From Sphingomonas parapaucimobilis NBRC 15100 (lineage in GTDB: Bacteria > Pseudomonadota > Alphaproteobacteria > Sphingomonadales > Sphingomonadaceae), in contig NZ_BBPI01000035.1 of the NCBI RefSeq assembly GCF_000787715.1, forward strand, positions 62,001-126,000: 64,000 bases of DNA, read 5' to 3'. A program made the position numbers and the translations under genes. How positions within the stretch are numbered: the stretch's first letter is position 1; each line of letters starts with the position of its first letter. Shown piece after piece: positions 51,548-60,228 of this stretch. Below the pieces are notes generated by a model. It made no database searches, was not told the DNA's origin, and saw nothing but the letters and a program-made list of their open reading frames with translations.

Positions 51548-51999
51548 GGCGCAATCCTCCGATACAGAAACACCGTCTCACTGGCGGCTCCCCAGCATGC
51601 CAGGGTGGCCTCCAGCTCCAGCCCGACCGCGCGCGCCCATTTCGCGCAACGGCCGCTGGGATCATCGCTGATCAGGCTCTCGACGCGGATCAGCGGGCTG
51701 GCTTCGATCTTCGCCCGCGCGAAGCGCGTAATCGCCAGATGCTGTGCGACACCGAGATCCGCCGCCAGCATCGCCCAGGCGGTCCCTTGGCGGCCTGCGA
51801 ACATCTCGGCGATGCCCGCACAGCACAGGATGCGACCATCCATGCCGATTGCCGTCCAGGCCGTGCCACGCTTGGCAAGGTCGCGTGCCTCGTCCTCGCT
51901 CATTGTCCGGGCATCGATACCGGCCTGAATCCATTGGCTGGGCTGCACGGCGATCTCGACCGCGTCGAACCAGAAGAATGGACGAAAGATGACGCTCAT
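51535..51999 (-). CDS. GNAT-like virion assembly protein, T7 gp13-like
   Basis: Encodes 154 residues with an acetyltransferase-like fold: WTAIGMDGRILCCAGI..., GTAWAMLAADLGVAQHLAI and CAKWARAVGLELEATL. In T7-like phages a GNAT-fold protein of this size (gp13 or related) sits between the nozzle and gp14 genes and is needed for virion assembly. Acetyltransferase activity is not expected. It overlaps the nozzle stop (ATGA). Confidence 0.68.
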   Translation of the reverse strand: MSVIFRPFFWFDAVEIAVQPSQWIQAGIDARTMSEDEARDLAKRGTAWTAIGMDGRILCCAGIAEMFAGRQGTAWAMLAADLGVAQHLAITRFARAKIEASPLIRVESLISDDPSGRCAKWARAVGLELEATLACWGAASETVFLYRRIAPCRP

Positions 52000-54215
52000 C
52001 GCTCGGACACCTCGATGCGGGGCATCGCCATGATGATGAATGCTGGCCGGGGATCGTCCGAGATGATGGTGTAGGGGGCCTCGGTGCCCCAGTCGCCACC
52101 GACCGAAACCCCTTCCGTATCGCCGGTAAACAGCGGTTCCGGCGCATCCATGCGCGCCGAGGTCGGCCGATCGAGGACGATCTGGTCCCGGCTCCCCGCG
52201 TTGATCTTCAGGCCGGAGGTTTCGAGCAACCGCGCGATGACGTTGACCAGCCGCTTCCGCTTGCCCTGTGCCGTCTGCCCCGTCGGATCACGGACCTCGG
52301 GGCGCAGCATCTTGCATGCTGCGCGGTATCCCCGGCCGACCGTCCAGCGCCGCGCCGGATAGCCGATCGTCAGTTGCCCACCCGCCGCGACCGTCTGGCG
52401 CGGACAGACACCGCCATCGGCGAGAATCGTGACTTCCACCCCGGCGAGCCAGCTGGGTACGGGAATGGTCGTGCTAGGCTGATCCAGCAGCACGGTGAAC
52501 CCGTCGTCGACGAAGAACGAGTCGATGACGTCGGTGCCGACCTCCCACCAATCGGCCATGCGCTGGACCGACTTGACGCCGCCCCACTGGCAAAGCGCCC
52601 AGATTTCATCCAGCGACCCGTCTTCGCTGGGGATGGCGACGGCGGAGAGCACTCGGCCGCCCTGCCCCAGAACGCGCCGCGCGAAGCCCTTCACCTCCTG
52701 CTCGGGGTCATAGCTGCGAAAAACGAGGACGCCGTCCCTGCGGACACCGAACAGCAGTTCCTCCGGTATCGCCTGATGGCCGAGCTGGATTAGGCCGGGC
52801 TTGGCAATGTGCCGCGCCCAGCGATTGATATTCGCGGACTGATACCGGTCGGAGCCGAAGTCGAACGCCGCTTCGCGCAATTGCTTGGCACCGCGCTGGA
52901 CATAGACCACTGTCGCTCCCGGCTCCTCGGGCCACACGGCCGCACAGCCATAACGCGACTGCTTGACCGACTTGATGTTGCCCCCGGCGACACCCGCCTG
53001 CGGGTTGATCGGCACGATCGCATATTCACCGCTTGCGGTGCCGATCACCTCGCCGTCGCGATCGGCGCGGACCCAGAGCGGCGGGTTCTCGGCGTCGATC
53101 CGATACCGAAACGCCAGGTCGGCCGTCGTGTAACCGCTGGAGGTATAGGCCTGAAAGTTGCGATAATCGCCGACGACCGAGGAATAGCGGTCAAAGCCCT
53201 TGTAGAAGCACAGCCGTTCGTCCCGGATGAAAACCAGATCGGGCCAGCCCTCGGCCGCGCTGAACGCCCCGTGCGACCAGCGCCAGCTCGGCACCGTGGC
53301 AAGGCTACCCGGCACGCGGCGGATGACGACCGCCTTTGCCTGGGTCGCGCTGACAATCTCGGTCAGCCGAACGATGCCGAAGCGGTCGTGCAGATAGGCC
53401 CATTTGACGCCGTAAGGCCCCTTGTCGTTGATGTCCTTGCCGGTCTTGTCTCCGTCCCACTCCGCGCCTTCCTCATGCGTGGGGGCGATAGTGCCGGTCC
53501 GCGTGCCCTCGACCGCCTCATAAACCTTGCCGTCCGAACGGCGCAGCGTGCCGGGGGTGATGCCGTTCAGTCCCACGCTCCACGCCTGCACATCCGAAAA
53601 ATCCTGTGCCTCGACCTGAAACAGCGCGCCTGCATGACCGGCCGCGAAGATCGCCACAGCGCTGTTGATCGTCACCACGCCACCCACCGCGAAGTCACCG
53701 ACAACGGTCAGCGTACGCGACTGGTCGCTGTTGCTGTCGCCGAACGGACCGTTGACCAACGTGAGCGGCGCATAATCGAACGTGGTCGCCCCCGTGCGGG
53801 TCAGAGCGGCCGGGGCATAGCTGCCATGCGCCATATAGATCCGGTCGAAGCGCGGATGCGTGCTGACACGCGGCCACTCCCCAGCGCGATAGGGCACGAC
53901 GACTTCATAGGGCGATGTCGCGCCTGCCTCGATCCGTCCGCCATTGGTGTAGAAGCGGATGCGCTGGTCGCTGCATTCCAGCGCATAGGACTGCGTCAGG
54001 TTGAAGACGAACCGCAACATCCAACTGGCAGTATCGGCCGCCGCCCTGATCCGTTCGAAGCCGGGGCATTTCTGGAGCGGCCCCTCGATGCAGGGGACGA
54101 AATTCTCCATCCGCTCGGCCGCGATCTGGTAGATCGAGGTATCGACACGACCGACCATCAGCGGCGACAGCTCGCCACCGTTCCAGCTCGTCGTTGCGGG
54201 CGTCTGATGAACCAT
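51996..54215 (-). CDS. Tail nozzle protein (T7 gp12, tail tubular protein B)
   Basis: The ATG at 54215-54213 (MVHQTPATTSWNGGELSPLM) gives 739 residues. The N-terminal stretch NGGELSPLMVGRVDTSIYQIAAERMENFVPC is the hallmark of podoviral nozzle proteins (part quoted), with the stabilising beta-propeller-like body following (GYTTADLAFRYRIDAENPP and similar). It forms the tail exit to which the tailspikes attach. The frame extends upstream to 54368 over the preceding gene and is not used. The start overlaps the gp11-like stop (TGATG). Confidence 0.9.
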   Translation of the reverse strand: MVHQTPATTSWNGGELSPLMVGRVDTSIYQIAAERMENFVPCIEGPLQKCPGFERIRAAADTASWMLRFVFNLTQSYALECSDQRIRFYTNGGRIEAGATSPYEVVVPYRAGEWPRVSTHPRFDRIYMAHGSYAPAALTRTGATTFDYAPLTLVNGPFGDSNSDQSRTLTVVGDFAVGGVVTINSAVAIFAAGHAGALFQVEAQDFSDVQAWSVGLNGITPGTLRRSDGKVYEAVEGTRTGTIAPTHEEGAEWDGDKTGKDINDKGPYGVKWAYLHDRFGIVRLTEIVSATQAKAVVIRRVPGSLATVPSWRWSHGAFSAAEGWPDLVFIRDERLCFYKGFDRYSSVVGDYRNFQAYTSSGYTTADLAFRYRIDAENPPLWVRADRDGEVIGTASGEYAIVPINPQAGVAGGNIKSVKQSRYGCAAVWPEEPGATVVYVQRGAKQLREAAFDFGSDRYQSANINRWARHIAKPGLIQLGHQAIPEELLFGVRRDGVLVFRSYDPEQEVKGFARRVLGQGGRVLSAVAIPSEDGSLDEIWALCQWGGVKSVQRMADWWEVGTDVIDSFFVDDGFTVLLDQPSTTIPVPSWLAGVEVTILADGGVCPRQTVAAGGQLTIGYPARRWTVGRGYRAACKMLRPEVRDPTGQTAQGKRKRLVNVIARLLETSGLKINAGSRDQIVLDRPTSARMDAPEPLFTGDTEGVSVGGDWGTEAPYTIISDDPRPAFIIMAMPRIEVSER

Positions 54216-54817
54216 CAGCGAAACCGCGCCATGACCCAGTCGTCTTCGACCGGCTCGACGGGCGGGTTTTCCGTGGCGTCGACCTTGGCGGCCGCCGCAA
54301 GATTGGCCTGATATTCGGCCCAGCAATCCTGTTTGCGGCCACGATCCCCGGTGATGCTGTCCGCGCACTGATAGGCGAGCAGCGCCGCGAACGTCTCGAC
54401 GAACAGCGCGTCCCAGGTGGCCGGCTCGTCATTGTCGAACAGCCACCACGCCTTGAGCGGGCCGCTGTCCTTCAGCAGAACCTCATTGTCCGCGAATTTC
54501 CACCGACCCTCGGCCGCCCCGGTCGGATAGACGATCTCTGCCAGGCGCAGCGCGCCGTCGGGCATGGGATAGGCGGCCGCCCAGCCATAGGGGAGCGGCT
54601 TGAACGGCGTGATCGCGCGCGCGGGCGTCTCGCTGTACCGCTCGAAACAATTCCAGCGCGGCGCTTTCTTGCCGCCACGGATCGCCGCCTTGCGGACATC
54701 GTCCCATGCCTCGGCCAGCGTCCGCGCGGCATGGCTGTCCTGATCGCGTGCCACGATCCGGTCGGCCGCCCCCATCTTCTGGAGCGCGAGATTCGCGACG
54801 GACGTATAATCGGTCAT
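54215..54817 (-). CDS. Tail adaptor (T7 gp11, tail tubular protein A)
   Basis: Encodes 200 residues: SVANLALQKMGAADRI at the start is typical of the gp11/adaptor family, and PRWNCFERYSE and ETFAALLAYQCADSITGD continue it. It links the portal ring to the nozzle. ATG start with the small gene on the right ending one base before it. Confidence 0.9.
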   Translation of the reverse strand: MTDYTSVANLALQKMGAADRIVARDQDSHAARTLAEAWDDVRKAAIRGGKKAPRWNCFERYSETPARAITPFKPLPYGWAAAYPMPDGALRLAEIVYPTGAAEGRWKFADNEVLLKDSGPLKAWWLFDNDEPATWDALFVETFAALLAYQCADSITGDRGRKQDCWAEYQANLAAAAKVDATENPPVEPVEDDWVMARFR

Positions 54818-54818
54818 G

Positions 54819-55013
54819 TTACAGCGCGGGCCACTTGGCGACCGCGAACGCCGCCCGGATGCTATCCAGCGCCGACATCGCCTCCGCCTTCGTCATTTTC
54901 GTCTGGTCGACATTGAGTTCCAGACCGTCCGAACCGGCGATCGGCGTACCCGCGCCGACCGTCACATCCTTCATCGCCGCGCCACGGTTCGCGCTGAATT
55001 TCCACTGTGCCAT
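54819..55013 (-). CDS. Small phage structural-region protein
   Basis: Encodes 64 residues (MAQWKFSANRGAAMKDVTVG...). It lies between the head-decoration candidate and the adaptor with a one-base spacing, so it is translated. Perhaps a small head or connector protein; no family recognised. Confidence 0.6.
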   Translation of the reverse strand: MAQWKFSANRGAAMKDVTVGAGTPIAGSDGLELNVDQTKMTKAEAMSALDSIRAAFAVAKWPAL

Positions 55014-55077
55014 GATGATCCCCGGCCACGCAGGAACGACGTGCGGGCGACCGTGGCCGCCGCCCGCACGCGCCCCG

Positions 55078-55539
55078 TCACCCGCCGTGAGGCAGGGTGT
55101 AGAAGATGACGTGCGTGAGAATGCCGGTCGCGGGCAGAGCGGCCGCTGCGACCGTCGACACCAGCCTGCACGACGCGGGCTGGAACTGGCCGAACGCCGT
55201 CGCTTTCATACCCCAGGCGGGTACGTCGGGCGTCTGATAGGTCGACGGCGAACGATAGACCGCCGGGCTCAACGTCGCCCCGATCAGGCGGCCCAGGTCG
55301 AGCGTCGCCGCGCCCATCGTCACCGACGGATTGAACGCCGATGCCAGCGGGACAGCGCCCTTGGGCAGCCCGCCCCAGTCGATCGTGTCGCCGACCGCGA
55401 TCACCGGCTGCGCCGCCAGATCCAGCATCTTGACGACACTGTGGATCTTGCCACCGCGCAGCGATGCGTCACCCAGCGCCAGCGGCCCCGCGATACCGGC
55501 CGCCATCGGCTCGACCGGAGAAGCAAAAATCTTTGCCAT
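55078..55539 (-). CDS. Candidate head decoration or fibre-base protein
   Basis: Encodes 153 residues, Gly/Ala-rich, no membrane or signal segment (FASPVEPMAAGIAGPLALGD; DLGRLIGATLSPAVYRSPST). A good ribosome site (AGGAGACAAAGA) precedes the start. It follows the capsid gene by 73 bases, the usual place of decoration proteins in podoviruses. Not recognised by sequence. Confidence 0.6.
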   Translation of the reverse strand: MAKIFASPVEPMAAGIAGPLALGDASLRGGKIHSVVKMLDLAAQPVIAVGDTIDWGGLPKGAVPLASAFNPSVTMGAATLDLGRLIGATLSPAVYRSPSTYQTPDVPAWGMKATAFGQFQPASCRLVSTVAAAALPATGILTHVIFYTLPHGG

Positions 55540-55612
55540 TCTTTGTCTCCTGCGCCGCGATCGGCGCGCAAAAGGTCAGTGCCGACCGCCTCATGGGCGG
55601 CCGGGCGCCGGA

Positions 55613-56551
55613 TCAGCTGTTGAGCACGAAGCCGCAGCGCGCATTGTCGGTGCGCGTGGCGGTCACGACCTGGTCGGTCAGCACCTGCACCGAACGATGC
55701 TTCTGGGGGATGATGTCGAGGTTCGTCTGGACATCCTGCCACCAGACGGCGCACATGCCGTCCTTCGACCAGAAGGGGTTCTTCTGATAGCCGTTGGCGT
55801 CGCGCGTCAGGTCGTACCAGGGCAGGTCGGGATTGTTCAGCTCGATCTCGACGAACTCGAACCCCATGATGCCGAGCAGGCTCTTGCCGTCCGCCGAAAA
55901 GCGGATCGAATTGGCCTCCTGATAATCGCTGCTCGTCACCTGCGCCTGCTGGAACAGGTCCTTCACCTCGTCCGCCGTCACGCCGAAGTAAAACGGCTGG
56001 TTGGGGTCGACGTGACCAGCGACCAGGCACGTGCGCGCCTCGATGACCTTCGGAATATTCATACCGGTCGGGCCCGACGCGCCGGTATTGGCCGGGACGA
56101 TATTAGCGTTGGCGAACGGCACGACGACTTCGCCGCGCTTGCCCATCAGCATATTGCCGAAAAAGCCGCCATTCCCGTCGAAGCCGCCGATGAATGCACC
56201 GTCCTGCCCGCGCCGGATCGTGCCCGCGTGCTTCTTGGTATAGGCCCCTTCCAGATCGATGGCGCTGGCGAGTTTGTCCAGCGTGTCGACCAGATCGGCG
56301 TCATAGTCCTGCCCCGGCATGGCGCACCAGACGCCGTCATGCGTCGGATCGTCATAGACGACATCCGAGTTTCGCGTGGTCCGCTTCTTGACCTTGCCGT
56401 TCCCGACGATGTTCTCGAGCTTGTACATATCGCCCGAGCCGGTCTGACGCATGGCCTTGGGCAAGAGAATCGCGGACTGCTGATTGAGCGCCATCCGCAT
56501 GCTGCTTGCAAATTTCGTATAATACGAGGCGGGGATTGAAGAAACGCCCAT
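55613..56551 (-). CDS. Major capsid protein
   Basis: Encodes 312 residues. It has the make-up of a HK97-fold capsid protein of the podoviral N4/P22-like group: hydrophobic N-arm, YKLENIVGNGKVKKRTTRNS, IDLEGAYTKKHAGTIRRGQD, and a long P-domain with FFGNMLMGKRGEVVVPFANANIV. Place between scaffold and tail genes supports the role. It forms the icosahedral head of the virion. Confidence 0.82.
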   Translation of the reverse strand: MGVSSIPASYYTKFASSMRMALNQQSAILLPKAMRQTGSGDMYKLENIVGNGKVKKRTTRNSDVVYDDPTHDGVWCAMPGQDYDADLVDTLDKLASAIDLEGAYTKKHAGTIRRGQDGAFIGGFDGNGGFFGNMLMGKRGEVVVPFANANIVPANTGASGPTGMNIPKVIEARTCLVAGHVDPNQPFYFGVTADEVKDLFQQAQVTSSDYQEANSIRFSADGKSLLGIMGFEFVEIELNNPDLPWYDLTRDANGYQKNPFWSKDGMCAVWWQDVQTNLDIIPQKHRSVQVLTDQVVTATRTDNARCGFVLNS

Positions 56552-56566
56552 CGCGCCCTCCGAAAA

Positions 56567-56788
56567 CTAGGTTGGACCTGGCTTGCGAAGGGCTTGTCGG
56601 AGTTGCCGGGCCACCTCTGACGCGACGACGTTCGCGCTCGACGGGCGCATCCACACCGGGGGCCGGGGACCGCTGGGAGGGCGGCCTTGTCCGGCACCAA
56701 CGCGGCGTTTCAGGTAAGCCCCCGACACACCGACCCGCCCACCCTGCCGCATTGCGGCACCCCCGGTGGACGGCTCGTTGACTGGCAA
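56567..56788 (-). CDS. Possible small gene between scaffold and capsid
   Basis: In the 306-base gap 56552-56857 an open frame of 73 codons starts at a TTG; an ATG 12 codons later gives 61 residues (MRQGGRVGVSGAYLKRRVGA...), Arg/Pro-rich and basic. It might be a DNA- or RNA-binding head protein, or chance. No other coding region is visible in the gap. Confidence 0.3.
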   Translation of the reverse strand: MPVNEPSTGGAAMRQGGRVGVSGAYLKRRVGAGQGRPPSGPRPPVWMRPSSANVVASEVARQLRQALRKPGPT

Positions 56789-56808
56789 TCTTGTCTCGCA
56801 ACGGGGGG

Positions 56809-56833
56809 TGCGGCGTCAAGATTCGACGCCGCA
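56809..56833. promoter_or_regulatory. Perfect stem-loop between scaffold and capsid genes
   Basis: TGCGGCGTC and GACGCCGCA form a perfect nine-base stem with a seven-base loop, 25 bases after the scaffold stop. On the minus strand it is not followed by T residues (it would be on the plus strand), so it is more likely a processing or stability element that sets the high capsid level than a terminator. Confidence 0.5.
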
Positions 56834-56857
56834 TTTTATTGCCATAGGCAATAATCG

Positions 56858-57847
56858 TCAGGCGGCATCACGCTGTCGACGCTCGGCCTCGTCGGCTTGC
56901 GTCACCATCTCGATCAGGCGCGCATGCTCCGCGACCACCGCCGCGTCCTTTTCGCGCAACTTGGCGATCTTGGCCCCGTCCTTCTCGAAGGCCGACAGGG
57001 CCGCCCGCGCATCGGCGCCCGAAACGGCAAAGTCGCGCTTGCCCTCGATGAAACCGTCTTCACCCGACAGGCGGCCGATCTTCAGACCGAGATCCATCAT
57101 CTTCTTCGTACCGCCCGCGCCGAGCGAACTCTGCATCGCCTGGATCTCGTCCTTCGAAAAGCCGAACGCATCGAAACCGCGCTGCGCCAGGATCACGTTC
57201 TGGTCGGCCTGCGCCCCCGCTTCGCGCTTCCATTCGGCCAGCTCGGCGTTCTGCGCATCGACCAGCGCGTTATGGTCGTCCATGATCTTCGCCATGGCCT
57301 TGTCCGTTACCGCCTCCCACGCACTGGCGGGCATGCCGCCTGCGAGTGCGACATCGCGCAGCGGCCCGAACAGCGCCATGTCGGCGTCCCAGCCCTCGGG
57401 CACATTCAGCTTATAGCCGTCGACCGTTTCCGGCACGCCGATCGCGCGGTGATAGGTGGCGATCTGCTCGGGCGTCGCTCCTTCGCCGGGCACCTCGACG
57501 CCCTTGCCGATCCGCCCCTCCAGCGATCGATAGGACTTCACCAGCGCGGGCATGTCGGTGAAGTTCTTGTTCTTCATCCAGTCCGCGTCGGACGGCGTCT
57601 TGTCGTCGAGCTTGTCGGCCGACAGGGCACCGTACCACGGCGCGTCCGACGCTCCACCACCGGCCCCACCCGCGCCGCCATCGTCCGGCTGACCGCCCGC
57701 GCCACCATCGCCGCCCGCACCGCCGGGCAGCTGCTCATGGCCGTCCGGGCTGCGCATGAAGCGGCCCATGCGACGTTCCCGAGGCGTCATACGCAGACCC
57801 GCACCGATCAACGGCGCGTGCATGATGCCCAATTTACGATAAGCCAC
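56858..57847 (-). CDS. Phage scaffolding protein
   Basis: Encodes 329 residues from a GTG overlapping the upstream gene by 14 bases. An acidic, Gly-rich N-terminus (GGAGGDGGAGGQPDDGG) is followed by a largely helical acidic body (MDDHNALVDAQNAELAEWKREA) and a C-terminal coiled coil. This is the pattern of head scaffolds, which leave the prohead after assembly. A start at a later Met (about residue 31) is possible. Confidence 0.82.
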   Translation of the reverse strand: MAYRKLGIMHAPLIGAGLRMTPRERRMGRFMRSPDGHEQLPGGAGGDGGAGGQPDDGGAGGAGGGASDAPWYGALSADKLDDKTPSDADWMKNKNFTDMPALVKSYRSLEGRIGKGVEVPGEGATPEQIATYHRAIGVPETVDGYKLNVPEGWDADMALFGPLRDVALAGGMPASAWEAVTDKAMAKIMDDHNALVDAQNAELAEWKREAGAQADQNVILAQRGFDAFGFSKDEIQAMQSSLGAGGTKKMMDLGLKIGRLSGEDGFIEGKRDFAVSGADARAALSAFEKDGAKIAKLREKDAAVVAEHARLIEMVTQADEAERRQRDAA

Positions 57848-58142
57848 TGTCCATCTCCATCAGCTTGCGAACCTCGGCCTCGTCGAGATTCAGGTGGTGA
57901 GTGAGCCGCAGGAACACCTCCCGACGGCCCAAATTTCGCGCATTGACGTAAGGGTCAGGCGAGAACGCCCCCTGTTCCGCGCGGCAAAAATCGCGCAGGT
58001 CCGCCAGAACGATTTCGGCGTCGCGCGACATTACGTTGTCGCTGCCCAGGAACAGCCGTTTGTAATGCTGCGACCGCAACAGCGCGATCTTGCGCGCCAG
58101 ATACGTGTAGGCCCGCTGGACCATATCCTCTGACGGATTCAC
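57834..58142 (-). CDS. Bbp19-like phage protein
   Basis: Encodes 102 residues: LFLGSDNVMSRDAEIVLADLRDFCR and FSPDPYVNARNLGRREVFLRLTHHL resemble a small family first described in Bordetella phage BPP-1 (Bbp19), which occurs between portal and scaffold genes of podoviruses. Function unknown. GTG start overlapping the portal stop (GTGA). Confidence 0.75.
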   Translation of the reverse strand: MNPSEDMVQRAYTYLARKIALLRSQHYKRLFLGSDNVMSRDAEIVLADLRDFCRAEQGAFSPDPYVNARNLGRREVFLRLTHHLNLDEAEVRKLMEMDSGLS

Positions 58143-59785
58143 AGCCCCGCCCCACGCGCGATGTCGTTCGCCTTGCTCAGATCCAGCGCCGCGCCTGCGA
58201 CGGCCGGAGCCACCGCGCCCATCTGCGCCATCGCATCGGCTTCCTCGCGCGCCTGGCGCTTGGCGGCAACTTCGTCAGGACTGTTCGTCCAGCTCGGGCG
58301 CACCGACAGCACCTCTGCGACACCGGGGATCGCACGGTCGAAATTGATATAGTCGGTCACGCTCTTGTCGATGGATGCGGCCTGAACGATGATTTCCACC
58401 CAACGGGTGAAGCCCGCGGCCTCTTCCGCGCGCGACATGCGCGCGAGCGGGTTCTGATAGACCGCGACGGGCTGTAGCCGCGCTTCGACCATTTCGGGCG
58501 GCATCGGATCGATCTGACCGGCCGCCATCAGAATATCCAGCTCGCGCTCGATCAGCGGACCCAGCTTTTCGGTTTCATGCTGCTCGGCGAACGGCCCCAC
58601 CAATACGCCCTGCTTCTGCACCATCTCCAGAACCTGCGTCGCCGTCATGCGATCGGACGGGTTGGTCAGGATCTGGAACAGCTCTTCGAGGAACGCGGAC
58701 TTGATGACCTCACGTTCGGCCGCCTGCATCTCCATCGCGAACGACGGCGCGCCGCCCCCCGGCATCGGCTGCACCAGCGACCGGCCGAATTCGTCGACCA
58801 GGCCGGGATTCATGCCCCCCGGCCGCGTCACCAGCTTGGAAATGTCGCCATCGTCGAAGAACGCCAGTGCAGGATCGCAGGCTTTATGCGCGGTCCGCAG
58901 CATCGTCTTGGCGATTTCGTTCGCCGTCTTGATCGTCCCGATCACCGATCCGGCGGGCGACTGCGGATATTTCGCGCCCAGCTCGACGCGCCCCGTGATC
59001 AGCGGCATCGTCCGGTATCCGCCCCGGCGAACGATCTTCTTCTCGTCCAGGGCGATATGCAGGCTGGCGATCGGCTTGCCCGGCACGCCAGGATTGCCCG
59101 GTTCATGCCGTTCGTTCGGCCGCACGATGTGCACGAACTGGAATTTGTCATCGCGCTTGGCCGGATTTTCATCGGTCCAGCACTGGCGCATCTTGTCGGT
59201 CAGCGCGTCGAGCCCGAACTTCTGCACCGCTTGACGAACGGTCAGCTCATATTCGCGGTGCACCGTGTCGACGCGACCGCGATGGTCCTCGTCGATATAG
59301 CATTCGGCCATATGCAGGTGCCGGTAATACAGGCCGCGTCCGACCCATTCGTCGGCCAGCAGCACCGCCGTCCCATATTTCCCGCCGCCCCGCACATCGG
59401 CCGCCATCTGCATGCCGAAGCCCGTCCACGACGCATAGCGGCATGCAAACAGGCGATCCGCTGCATGCTCACACCAGCGCTGCACCCCAGCCAGACGGTT
59501 GAGATCCTTGCTAGGCGTGGAGATGCCGTGCCAGCGCGAATTGCGCGGCACGGTCAGCCCCATGATCGCGGCGGTATAGCGCTTGAGGCCGATCACCGCC
59601 GTCTGATCGAAATTGTCGAGGCCAGCGCTGGAGCGCACTCCCCGGTAAAAACCACCCTCGGTCTGGGGATCGACACGTTCGTCGATGTCGCGCCACAGCG
59701 ATTCCTTGATCGCCCGCTCGCTTTTCATGCGGGCATGGCGATCCAGATGTTCCTTAACCTCGCTGTCCGTACCGAGTTCGTTCAC
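58139..59785 (-). CDS. Portal (head-tail connector) protein
   Basis: The GTG at 59785-59783, preceded by GAAGGGG, gives 548 residues; the frame is open to 60304 over the next gene but without resemblance. It is the T7 gp8 type connector (Head-tail_con): SERAIKESLWRDIDERVDPQTE at the start, TAAIMGLTVPRNSRWHGIS, and the C-terminal PSDRMTATQVLEMVQKQG. Twelve copies form the ring through which DNA enters and leaves the head. Confidence 0.9.
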   Translation of the reverse strand: MNELGTDSEVKEHLDRHARMKSERAIKESLWRDIDERVDPQTEGGFYRGVRSSAGLDNFDQTAVIGLKRYTAAIMGLTVPRNSRWHGISTPSKDLNRLAGVQRWCEHAADRLFACRYASWTGFGMQMAADVRGGGKYGTAVLLADEWVGRGLYYRHLHMAECYIDEDHRGRVDTVHREYELTVRQAVQKFGLDALTDKMRQCWTDENPAKRDDKFQFVHIVRPNERHEPGNPGVPGKPIASLHIALDEKKIVRRGGYRTMPLITGRVELGAKYPQSPAGSVIGTIKTANEIAKTMLRTAHKACDPALAFFDDGDISKLVTRPGGMNPGLVDEFGRSLVQPMPGGGAPSFAMEMQAAEREVIKSAFLEELFQILTNPSDRMTATQVLEMVQKQGVLVGPFAEQHETEKLGPLIERELDILMAAGQIDPMPPEMVEARLQPVAVYQNPLARMSRAEEAAGFTRWVEIIVQAASIDKSVTDYINFDRAIPGVAEVLSVRPSWTNSPDEVAAKRQAREEADAMAQMGAVAPAVAGAALDLSKANDIARGAGL

Positions 59786-59847
59786 CGCCAGCCCCTTCAA
59801 ATGGCGCGCCCGGCTGGGCACGCATCGCACGTCGATCCGGTCGGCGA

Positions 59848-60213
59848 TCAGCCGGGATCGGGCGGATGAAGCGACAGGGCGGCGTTGGCGGCGTCCAGTT
59901 GCGCCGTCGCCGCCTGTGCCTCGCGGACCGCCGCCAGCTGCCCGGCGATCGTCGTCGCGGTTCGTGCCGCATAAAGCGCGCCCTCGATCATCGCCTGGAA
60001 CGTTCGCAACCGCTCGGCCTGCCGCGCGGGCAGATAGGGCAGCACCCGATCGGCGACCGCCGCGACCTCGGCATAGTGCTGTTCGGCGCGCTCCACGGCC
60101 GCCCCCGCCTTGACGACAACGCCACTCGGCACGGTCGGCGGGTGTTGACCCGCATTGCACGCGGTAAGCGCCAGTGCAGCGACACCCGAAAGCATCAAAC
60201 CCGTCATTCGCAT
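59848..60213 (-). CDS. Small lipoprotein in the packaging region
   Basis: The ATG at 60213-60211 has AGGAGGG eight bases upstream and gives 121 residues; an ATG at 60219 is too close. A lipoprotein signal (MRMTGLMLSGVAALALTACN) has Cys19, followed by a helical, Ala-rich domain of about 95 residues. Phage lipoproteins of this size may be spanin components (Rz1-like) or superinfection exclusion proteins. It lies between portal and coiled-coil genes, not in the lysis region. Function unknown. Confidence 0.6.
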   Translation of the reverse strand: MRMTGLMLSGVAALALTACNAGQHPPTVPSGVVVKAGAAVERAEQHYAEVAAVADRVLPYLPARQAERLRTFQAMIEGALYAARTATTIAGQLAAVREAQAATAQLDAANAALSLHPPDPG

Positions 60214-60228
60214 GACCATCCCTCCTGC

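Noticed and set aside
56809..56840. Terminator on the plus strand (stem followed by ATTTTATT)
   Set aside because: No plus-strand gene ends there; in the direction of phage transcription the stem lacks a T run.
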